11,696 bases of DNA. Source: Acidobacteriota bacterium. GTDB lineage: Bacteria; Acidobacteriota; Blastocatellia; Pyrinomonadales; Pyrinomonadaceae. Positions 8,401-11,696 of the stretch are shown here, piece after piece. The notes under the pieces were generated by a model. It saw only the letters and a list, made by a program, of their open reading frames with translations. It searched no databases and had not been told where the DNA came from. The stretch's first letter is position 1. The number at the start of each line of letters is the position of its first letter. Location: the NCBI GenBank assembly GCA_005790265.1, contig SXVE01000469.1:1-11696 (forward strand). Direction: 5' to 3'. A program made the translations under genes and the position numbers.

Positions 8401-9133
8401 GCAAAATTCAACCAGCGGATATGCCTCGAAACAATGGGGCGAATCCACGGATAAAATTGTGCCCGCCGATTATGACGGCGATAAGAAAACCGATCACGCA
8501 GTTTTTCGCGGCGGTTATTGGCACATTATCAAATCTTCCGATGGACAATACAGCGGAATGCAGTTCGGCGAAGCGACTGATATTCCGCTGCCCGGCGATT
8601 TCGACGGCGACGGCAAAGCGGACATTGCAGTTTTTCGTCCGTCGAGCGGAACTTGGTACATCATGGGAAGCCGCAGCGGTTTCGTTTATCAACAATGGGG
8701 CGCAGCGACCGACCGACCGGTTGCGGCAGATTTCGACGGCGACGGCAAAGCCGATATGGTCGTTTACCGTCCGTCAAACGGAACCTGGTATCTGCTGAGA
8801 AGCCGTGACGGATTTTATTCGCAGCAATGGGGCGAAGCGACCGATAAAATGGTGGTCGGCGATTATGACGGCGACGGAAGAGCTGATATCTCGGTTTGGC
8901 GTCCGTCCAATGGAAACTGGTATATTTTGCAGAGCCGTAATGGTTTTACCTCGTCGCAGTTCGGAATGGCGGGTGATTTGCCGACGGCGGCTGACTACGA
9001 CGGCGACGGGAAAACCGATTTGGGCGTTTACAGAAACGGAAGCTGGTATGTTTTCGGCAGCGCAACCGGTTTCGCTTCATCTACTTTCGGAACGGCAACG
9101 GATAAGCCAATCGCGAATTCGTTTGTTCCATAA
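2420..9133 (+). CDS. giant secreted multidomain protein: beta-helices, 12 BACON domains, DGDG repeats
   Basis: A 2237-residue extracellular protein. AAGGA (2409-2413) lies 6 bases before the ATG. Residues 1-12 are basic and 13-34 hydrophobic: an export signal or N-terminal anchor. Then: CSLREA-type motif (80-116, CTLRAAIEEAN); parallel beta-helix ending in DQRG...IGAFE (408-428), like choice-of-anchor Q domains; TIG/IPT domain (432-520); ten BACON domains (522-1365); a second beta-helix opened by TNDSGRGSLRQAV and closed by DQRG...IGAFE (1366-1702); a putative Ig (He_PIG-like) domain with LPPGLSL (1707-1795); two more BACON domains (1796-1963); and six calcium-binding-type DxDGDG repeats (1971-2237). 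BACON domains are thought to bind carbohydrate or mucin. No catalytic motif, LPXTG, PEP-CTERM or T9SS tail is visible. I infer a surface or secreted adhesin or glycan-binding protein, transcribed alone. Family calls are firm; the biological role is a guess. Confidence 0.9.
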   Translation: MARINNSRKKSGFSLITLFTIIFAVFSISFGTIIYSASSKSAEPEQVNEQTIEAETGKFIVRPERAVIADDEATVPEAIFTVNDGGDTKDATPGNAVCADAAGKCTLRAAIEEANAAAGIDEIKFEFNVPTEIQLNAGLSPAGLIITQPLKITGSGARNLTVKGNSATTAGILKINSGVVGVNISGITIANSGGHGINNEGELTLADIAVKGNGTGINSAGKLVVTRATISGNSKSGLVIAASADVNISNTTVSGNQSATNGGGINSLSANVVLNNVTITGNSATEKGGGIYYDNASTGFSVRNTIIAGNTAASNPDVHAVNGKFTTRGNNLIGKNVGSTGFENSNSNDKVGTNGSPIDPLLKPLRNNGGQTDTHALLADSPALNSGNNCVVEVSCRLGNATAGLVNDQRGADYPRVFQDTVEIGAFESFYPAPTITSISPENSVAGGEPFELTINGTKFVADSVVKWNGQSRQTTFVSNTQLKIQVTAADIATKGEYAITVTNPEPGGGTSLAVSFIVPDCAYSINPSQQSVAASGGVITVNVTAQNGCRWTAVSNVPWLIVGGSGNGNGNGTVSITVAANPGVVRPGAVTIAGQTFTVDQAAGCSFSIAPSVYTAPAAGGAGSFTLTASDAGCGWSATSSAPWITVIDGSGRGSKTINFTVAAHTSTPRSGEIKVGNQTFTVNQVSGCNAALNPTSANVTAAGVSGSFNILLGEGCGWAVSSTDTWISITTAVSGTGNGLVNFTVAANQGPARSGKIKVNDKEFSINQESGCAFTVATTPINIGSGVYNGSVAVGTSDPGCVWSAQTNDSWITVAGNSENRTGSGTVQFSVAANNGPPREGAISVAGKTIRIFQADGCTINIAPLTQNFTAAGGTGSFAVTASNSGCRWTASSNSSWVTITSGTEGEGNGSVSFTVAQNIGLERNAEIIVGGKKFDIRQSNGCTFSLPVTAKDVAAAGETFTFALNASASGCSWTAQSDVPWIAVNPTSGTSGATISLVVAANTGPSRTGKINVGGQIFTVTQASGCTFSLSFTSTIFDAAQGVGSFEIRTNNSGCTWTATASETWITFDGASTGTGTGTISYIIQANINPERSGYITVGGQRFDITQRNGCVYSLPNTIASIPAGGGASTFTINSGGRCPWTAVSNDNWITITGGASGTGSGIVSYTVAPNPGPAREGTITAGGRTFNVKQDSGCSFTIVPAELNVPASGGTIPVTITASDQRCTWTARSDNDWITISGVASGTGNGTIQVVVAANISPERSGSITVAGRTIPVRQGNGCVYSLSPTSASVNENGGNRNFNVNTGAGCTWTATSNSNWISITGNASGSGNGTVQISIGTNTGDERTGTVTVAGQIFTVYQVNLIVSNTNDSGRGSLRQAVINANNTPGDDIVTFNGAIGLISLTSGEIEIVNNGSLEIRGPGSQLLIISGGNSSRIFHSNKANVTIKDLTLANGNGVGKDSAVFAPKGGAIYAYQGSLTVDGLQIVSNRLGSGDIGMGGGIFFDNVTNSFVKNSTFYNNRASNAGGVYTQYSVLTVSNSTFADNVVTRAGGGIYSVGTTTLKNVTISGNVSTSATPEGAGISVWGGSLFLGNSIVAGNIGPEITFNTGEVSSLGNNLVGDSLGDSSDTKNAVTFVSNDLLNIPPKLAPLSRYGGLTPTMALMPGSPAINAGNSANVGSFDQRGSLRVVGGSVDIGAFEYNISMQPELSNLPNGTLGTYYSQAMSSARLDNLPLPGPFIYKLLDESALPPGLSLTTGGLLQGVPTTPGVYNFHVVASLPTEMAAVNKYTISVDCTFALSQTNFSYGRSGGTGALTMTSSAGCNWTPSTNANWITITSALNGSGNGSIAFTVAPNLEGARTGTITAGGQTITINQAAGCAYSLTATTANMQSAGGTGNFGVTTESGCPWTASTSADWITITSGTPGSGNGTVNFTAAINNSSARTGTITAAGRTFTVSQEAFVVQNTKRDFDFDGDGKADIGLFRPQDGVWHLQNSTSGYASKQWGESTDKIVPADYDGDKKTDHAVFRGGYWHIIKSSDGQYSGMQFGEATDIPLPGDFDGDGKADIAVFRPSSGTWYIMGSRSGFVYQQWGAATDRPVAADFDGDGKADMVVYRPSNGTWYLLRSRDGFYSQQWGEATDKMVVGDYDGDGRADISVWRPSNGNWYILQSRNGFTSSQFGMAGDLPTAADYDGDGKTDLGVYRNGSWYVFGSATGFASSTFGTATDKPIANSFVP
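4118..4141 (+). repeat. in-frame hexamer repeat encoding Gly-Asn (BACON 1 loop)
   Basis: Four consecutive hexamers, GGAAAC, GGCAAC, GGAAAC and GGCACG, encode GNGNGNGT at residues 567-574. The array lies in the variable Gly-rich loop of the first BACON domain and keeps the reading frame if units are gained or lost. Confidence 0.7.
5643..5664 (+). repeat. in-frame hexamer microsatellite GCACGG x3.7 (BACON 7 loop)
   Basis: GCACGG is repeated three times without error and followed by GCAC. The read-through is Thr-Gly-Thr-Gly-Thr-Gly-Thr at residues 1076-1082, in the loop of BACON 7 that corresponds to the Gly-Asn array of BACON 1. Slippage by one unit would add or remove two residues without a frameshift. 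Confidence 0.8.
7805..8308 (+). repeat. two further BACON-domain repeats (BACON 11 and 12)
   Basis: The units start at Cys1796 (7805) and Cys1880 (8057), exactly 84 residues apart. They keep both cysteines (CTFAL/GCNWT and CAYSL/GCPWT) and the NWITI or DWITI strand. They are separated from the first ten by the second beta-helix and the Ig-like domain. They are followed directly by a short linker (1964-1970) and the DGDG repeats. Confidence 0.9.
8330..9133 (+). repeat. six FG-GAP/VCBS-like DGDG repeats (about 132 bases each)
   Basis: Asp-rich loops begin at residues 1973, 2017, 2060, 2104, 2148 and 2192, a period of 43-44. Most units read D-[FY]-DGDG-[KR]-[AT]-D followed by a VFRPS-x-G-x-WY-type strand, then a QWG or QFG-x-x-x-D turn. 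Unit 2 is degenerate: DYDGDKKTD has lost the second Gly and its strand is shortened to FRGGYW. Units 1, 3 and 4 share a nearly identical DNA core around the DFDGDGKAD codons, suggesting recent duplication or gene conversion. The loops look like calcium-binding DxDxDG sites of integrin-type beta-propellers. Confidence 0.85.
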
Positions 9134-9182
9134 ACAGTGGAGCAAAAATAAAAATCGCATTTTTTGCACAGCGATTAACACG

Positions 9183-9260
9183 AAAAAACGAAGAGCCGCT
9201 TATTTAGAAATATAATCGGCTCTTCGTTTTTTATGCTTTTTAACAAAACTGTTAAAGCAT
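9183..9260. terminator. double hairpin, bidirectional terminator between convergent genes
   Basis: The 16 bases at 9183-9198 (AAAAAACGAAGAGCCG) pair perfectly with 9217-9232 around an 18-base loop. The stem starts with an A-run and ends with a T-run, so it can stop RNA polymerase from either side. A second hairpin follows without a gap: ATGCTTTTTAAC (9233-9244) with GTTAAAGCAT (9251-9260), with a 2-base bulge. The pair sits 50 bases after the giant gene's stop and about 70 bases beyond the stop of the convergent minus-strand gene. Confidence 0.9.
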
Positions 9261-9332
9261 CACAATTTCAATTTCTGCACCGAATTTAATTCAACTTGGT
9301 TTTATTTAAATCAATCTAATTTTCCTCTTCGG

Positions 9333-10157
9333 TTATATTCCGCGATCAGGAACGAGCGCGGCGCGAAAACCGAGCAAAGTCCAGTCAGCGTCGGTTTCGA
9401 CTCGCTGAACATACGAAAAATCTCCGGGGCAGTTTGAGCCGACGGCGTAACAAATCGCGTTACCTTGATCGTCGCGATAAGCCGCTAATTCGAGCGATTT
9501 GGTTTCACTACATTCTTGATGAAAAATACTGCCGATTAAATTAAAAACAATCGGCGGGCAGATCGCTAAACGATAACCGGCGGGCATTAAGCTGCGCGAA
9601 CGCCAATCGGAATTGATCATATCGCCCAGGTTTTTCAGCGAAGTGTAATCGTGCGCAAACCGCGTTCCGGAAGTGAAGCCGGCGCGTCCGATATATTTTG
9701 CGAACGGGTCGGCGGTCGAATCAAAACCGTAAGGCGTGCCGTAAAATTGCCGATTTCTCGGCAAATAATCCGGTTTGATCGTGGTTTCGACGCCGATAAT
9801 TTTTCCTTGATGACGGCGATGGGCGGCGGTGAGCGATTGACGCAAACTGACTGCGCCGTAATGCTGCGGCGCGGCGGAAAAGTCGCGCGCGCGTTTCGGG
9901 TAAAGATGCTTGAGGTAATTATCATCAAACGGAACGACTTTTTCTGACGGAACAACGTGCCATTCGATATTGAACTGCGCCAGATGAGCCGCCATTTGCG
10001 CTGTTATTTCCGGCACTAATACGTCATCTTCAAGCAGTTTGGCGTCGCCTGCCAAGCCGAAGAAATCACGCAGTTTCGTTTCGCGTTCGCTTAAATTTTC
10101 CAACATTTTTATATTTATACTCCCATTATCAAAGTTTATTTCAGTTTCCGAAAACAT
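9333..10157 (-). CDS. hypothetical protein, unrecognised, divergent from marR
   Basis: I do not recognise this 274-residue protein. It has no signal peptide or membrane segment and looks soluble. Visible features are an acidic-basic N-terminal helix (MLENLSERETKLRDFFGL, 18-35), a second helix-like stretch (LVPEITAQMAAHLAQF, 47-62), and a middle section rich in H, R and Y with SLRQSLTAAHRRHQGK (104-119). The C-terminal half is rich in aromatics and Gly, with three cysteines (200, 216, 236) and a fourth at 243. The start is uncertain. ATG at 10157 is the longest option. ATG at 10106 (Met18) has GGGAG about 12 bases upstream and begins at the obvious helix, so the true product may be 257 residues. 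It converges on the double terminator at 9183-9260 and diverges from marR. Codon use is like its neighbours. It could be a MarR target, but no function is claimed. Confidence 0.75.
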   Translation of the reverse strand: MFSETEINFDNGSINIKMLENLSERETKLRDFFGLAGDAKLLEDDVLVPEITAQMAAHLAQFNIEWHVVPSEKVVPFDDNYLKHLYPKRARDFSAAPQHYGAVSLRQSLTAAHRRHQGKIIGVETTIKPDYLPRNRQFYGTPYGFDSTADPFAKYIGRAGFTSGTRFAHDYTSLKNLGDMINSDWRSRSLMPAGYRLAICPPIVFNLIGSIFHQECSETKSLELAAYRDDQGNAICYAVGSNCPGDFSYVQRVETDADWTLLGFRAALVPDRGI

Positions 10158-10185
10158 TATTGCGGCAAAAGAATCTCACTGTAAA
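10157..10185 (-). promoter_or_regulatory. possible promoter for the divergent hypothetical gene
   Basis: On the minus strand TTTACA (10185-10180) is followed after 17 bases by CAATAA (10162-10157). If this promoter is used, transcription would begin inside or after the ATG at 10157, which would favour translation from the ATG at 10106. The -10 box is weak. Confidence 0.3.
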
Positions 10186-10197
10186 CCTGCGCCTCAT

Positions 10198-10226
10198 TTG
10201 ACACCTTTCAATAAATACTTTAAATT
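10198..10226 (+). promoter_or_regulatory. sigma-70-type promoter of marR
   Basis: A consensus TTGACA (-35, 10198-10203) is separated by exactly 17 bases from TAAATT (10221-10226), a four-of-six -10 box. The predicted start of transcription is near 10233, inside the inverted repeat at 10230-10252. It is the best -35 box seen in the window. Confidence 0.55.
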
Positions 10227-10229
10227 ACG

Positions 10230-10252
10230 AATAGTTCATTTTCCGAACTATT
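10230..10252. promoter_or_regulatory. MarR-type operator 1 (autoregulatory site)
   Basis: AATAGTTC (10230-10237), a 7-base spacer, and GAACTATT (10245-10252) make a perfect 8-bp inverted repeat. MarR dimers typically bind near-palindromes of about this size. The site covers the predicted transcription start and ends just before the Shine-Dalgarno GGAG (10255-10258), the classic position for autorepression. A closely related copy lies at 10748-10770. Confidence 0.65.
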
Positions 10253-10268
10253 TTGGAGATCAATTTTA

Positions 10269-10724
10269 ATGTCCGTTTTAGAAACTAGAGCCGCAGAACT
10301 GAAAAAGAATATAGATGTGATTACATCGCACTTTAAGTCTATTTCTTCGATTACATCGAGCGACGAACTGAATTTGCAGGAATTGAAGATCGTTGACTTT
10401 ATCGGTCAGCGAGAATCTTGCATTATGCGCGAAATCGCCGAAAATATGAAGGTCGCCGTCAGCACGATGACCGGAATTATTGATAAATTGGAAGATAAAG
10501 ACTTTGTTAAACGCGAGCGCAACGATGAAGATCGGCGTATTGTGCGCGTGATGCTGACGAACAAAGGACAAAAAATTTATCAGGCTTTTGTCGAAAGTCA
10601 TATGGAACTGAGCCGCCGAATGCTGCAATCGCTGGCGGAAGACGAACAAAAAATTTATCTGGAACTGACGAAAAAAATCGCGCAGGGCGCCGAACATTAC
10701 ATTGCCGCTAATACGGCGGTTTAA
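10269..10724 (+). CDS. MarR-family transcriptional regulator
   Basis: A 151-residue winged helix-turn-helix regulator, the normal size for MarR proteins, which act as homodimers and usually lose DNA binding when a phenolic, drug or oxidant ligand is sensed. N-terminal helices (1-46) form part of the dimer interface. The HTH spans about 52-74, with recognition helix VAVSTMTGIIDKL. The wing at 80-98 carries the hallmark Asp-Arg-Arg in NDEDRRIVRVMLT. The C-terminal helices (100-145) complete the dimer domain. Cys51, just before the HTH, is the only cysteine; whether it senses oxidants cannot be told from sequence. GGAG at 10255-10258, ten bases before the ATG, supports the start. An inverted repeat overlapping its promoter suggests autoregulation, and a matching site before the efflux adaptor gene suggests the pump is its target. 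The inducing ligand is unknown. Confidence 0.93.
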   Translation: MSVLETRAAELKKNIDVITSHFKSISSITSSDELNLQELKIVDFIGQRESCIMREIAENMKVAVSTMTGIIDKLEDKDFVKRERNDEDRRIVRVMLTNKGQKIYQAFVESHMELSRRMLQSLAEDEQKIYLELTKKIAQGAEHYIAANTAV

Positions 10725-10747
10725 CAATCCTTAAAAAATTTTGCAAT

Positions 10748-10770
10748 AATAGTTCGATTTTCGTAATATT
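10748..10770. promoter_or_regulatory. MarR-type operator 2, upstream of efflux adaptor
   Basis: AATAGTTC (10748-10755), a 7-base spacer, and GTAATATT (10763-10770) repeat the length and spacing of operator 1. The left arm is identical, six of eight right-arm bases match, and 18 of 23 bases agree overall. The site lies 24 bases after the marR stop codon. The right half is repeated 16 bases on as GTAATATTT (10779-10787), which may be an extra half-site. It probably lets the upstream MarR protein control the adaptor gene. Confidence 0.6.
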
Positions 10771-10795
10771 TCAATTAAGTAATATTTGCATCATA

Positions 10796-10801
10796 TATAA
10801 T
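10796..10801 (+). promoter_or_regulatory. candidate -10 box for efflux adaptor transcript
   Basis: A perfect TATAAT lies 25 bases after operator 2. No good -35 is present: the 17-base position reads AATTAA. A weak -35 could mean the promoter needs an activator, or that bound MarR competes with polymerase here. It would give a leader of about 207 bases before the adaptor start codon. Confidence 0.45.
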
Positions 10802-10812
10802 ACGAGACAAAA

Positions 10813-10993
10813 ATGAATTATGCGGCGAAGCATAATTAGATATTTATCAAGGTTTCCTAGGATTAAGCTTAGTGAAAAAGTGCACAAATAAATCACCGCT
10901 GATTTTATTGGTATAACGCCCAACGAGTTTTGTCGAAAAGCGTTGCCGGTTAAAAAATCAGAAGGGAATTTGGTCAGAACAAAAAAAGTTTAA
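10813..10993 (+). other. leader region of adaptor gene: hairpin and short open frames
   Basis: AATTATGC (10816-10823) and GCATAATT (10830-10837) form a perfect 8-bp hairpin with the loop GGCGAA and no T-run. An 8-codon frame MNYAAKHN (10813-10839) spans it. A 23-codon basic frame (10820-10891, ATG to TAA) starts inside it. In the same frame after the TAA, 10892-10993 reads as 33 codons including IGITPNEFCRKALPVKK, which resembles the end of an AraC-type HTH domain. It could be chance, a leader peptide system, or a decayed gene end. No Shine-Dalgarno supports any of these frames strongly. Confidence 0.25.
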
Positions 10994-11014
10994 GGACTTA
11001 CAAAGTTAAGGTTT

Positions 11015-11696
11015 ATGTTGAAACGAAATAAATTTTCCGCCGCGATTCTGAGCGGAGTTTTCATCGGCGCAACGCTGTTCGCGGCAGCGTGCGGCGGCTC
11101 AAAAGAAGTGAGCGTGAATGTTAATTCGCAGTCAAATGCGGCGTCAACCGCGGTTGAAGTAACAACGGCGCAGGCGGAAGCGCGAACGGTTCCGGCATAT
11201 TTGCAGGCAACCGGAAGTTTGATCGCCGAAGAGCAGTCTGACATTGCGCCGCAAGTTTCAGGACAGGTTATCGCGACGCCGGTTGATGTCGGCGCGTTTG
11301 TCGGTCAGGGCGACGTGATTGCGAGGCTTGACGACCGCGACGCGCGGCTTCGTCTTCAGCAGGCGCAGTCGGGCGAAGAACAGGCGCAGGCGAACGTTCG
11401 CGCGGCGGAAGTTAGAATCGGACTCAGCCCCGGTCAGCAGTTTAATCCGAACAATGTGCCGGAAGTGATTGCCGCACAGCGCAATACCGAAGCGGCGCAG
11501 GCGCAGATTCGCAACGCCGAAGCGCAAATTGCCAATTTGCAGGCGCAATCGCGGCTTGCCGAAGACACGGCGCGGCGTTACGCGAATCTTTTGCGCACCG
11601 GCGATATTTCGCGCATCGCTTACAATCAGGCGCAGACGCAAGCCGAATCAGCGGCGGCGCAAGTTAATGCGACGCGCGAACAAGTCAACACGGTTC
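11015..11696 (+). CDS. RND-type efflux periplasmic adaptor (HlyD/MFP family) lipoprotein, N-terminal part
   Basis: The frame runs from ATG 11015 to the right edge (227 complete codons). An in-frame TAA at 10991 leaves this as the only ATG; AAGG (11008-11011) lies very close upstream. Residues 1-25 are a signal peptide ending LFAAAC, with Cys26 the likely lipidated residue; Ala at -3 is a slightly unusual lipobox. Residues 59-107 are the first half of the membrane-proximal and lipoyl-like domains (SGQVIATPVDVGAFVGQGD, 82-100). From 108 an alpha-helical hairpin begins, Ala/Gln-rich as is usual. R188-x3-L192-x6-S199 matches the RLS motif by which adaptors contact TolC-type channels. A Gly/Pro/Asn loop (136-149) interrupts the ascending helix. 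Adaptors link an inner-membrane RND pump to the outer-membrane channel; the pump gene is expected just beyond the window. MarR and operator 2 upstream point to inducible efflux. The substrate is unknown. Confidence 0.92.
   Translation, partial: MLKRNKFSAAILSGVFIGATLFAAACGGSKEVSVNVNSQSNAASTAVEVTTAQAEARTVPAYLQATGSLIAEEQSDIAPQVSGQVIATPVDVGAFVGQGDVIARLDDRDARLRLQQAQSGEEQAQANVRAAEVRIGLSPGQQFNPNNVPEVIAAQRNTEAAQAQIRNAEAQIANLQAQSRLAEDTARRYANLLRTGDISRIAYNQAQTQAESAAAQVNATREQVNTV

Noticed and set aside
10278..10727. 149-residue minus-strand frame across marR
   Set aside because: Covers marR almost exactly in antisense; marR has clear family motifs and a good ribosome site, so the opposite frame is a shadow.
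10725..10747. Terminator between marR and operator 2
   Set aside because: There is an A-run and a T-run but no stem-loop of useful stability, so read-through from marR into the adaptor gene cannot be excluded.
11258..11641. 127-residue minus-strand frame opposite the adaptor gene
   Set aside because: Arg/Leu-rich shadow of the Ala/Gln-rich coiled coil, which shows lipobox, lipoyl-like and RLS motifs on the plus strand.

Overview
The window most resembles an Acidobacteriota chromosome, probably class Blastocatellia. This is inferred from gene content and from coding DNA of moderate GC set in AT-rich spacers: a very large secreted protein built from BACON domains, beta-helices and DGDG-type propeller repeats, a LolA-like protein, and a lipoprotein RND efflux adaptor. 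No rRNA, tRNA, transposase, phage gene or CRISPR array was seen.

Layout, left to right. (1) 1-576, +: the C-terminal part of a LolA/LolB-like fold protein, cut by the left edge. (2) 652-1881, +: pgk, a complete phosphoglycerate kinase, with a palindromic AT-rich leader and an intrinsic terminator at 1912-1943. (3) 1944-2419: an AT-rich spacer with short repeats and a 7-7-7 inverted repeat. (4) 2420-9133, +: a 2237-residue modular extracellular protein filling more than half the window. Its order is N-terminal hydrophobic export segment, CSLREA motif, beta-helix, TIG domain, 10 BACON domains, second beta-helix, putative Ig domain, 2 BACON domains, and six DGDG repeats. (5) 9183-9260: a strong double hairpin shared by convergent genes. 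(6) 9333-10157, -: an unrecognised cytosolic-looking protein. (7) 10269-10724, +: a MarR-family repressor divergent from gene 6. (8) 11015-11696, +: the N-terminal part of an RND-type periplasmic adaptor lipoprotein, cut by the right edge.

How the genes fit together. The pgk region looks like ordinary metabolism. The giant gene appears to be a single transcription unit for a surface or secreted, probably glycan-binding or adhesive, protein. The right-hand part looks like a small drug- or stress-responsive regulon. A 23-bp inverted repeat with arms AATAGTTC/GAACTATT overlaps the predicted marR start site, and an 18-of-23-identical copy lies ahead of the efflux adaptor gene. This suggests one MarR protein controls both itself and the pump. 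The unrecognised divergent gene shares the marR promoter region and may belong to the same regulon.

The observations most worth a second look are the paired MarR-type operators, the duplicated architecture of the giant protein, its prepilin-like N-terminus, and the unrecognised divergent gene.
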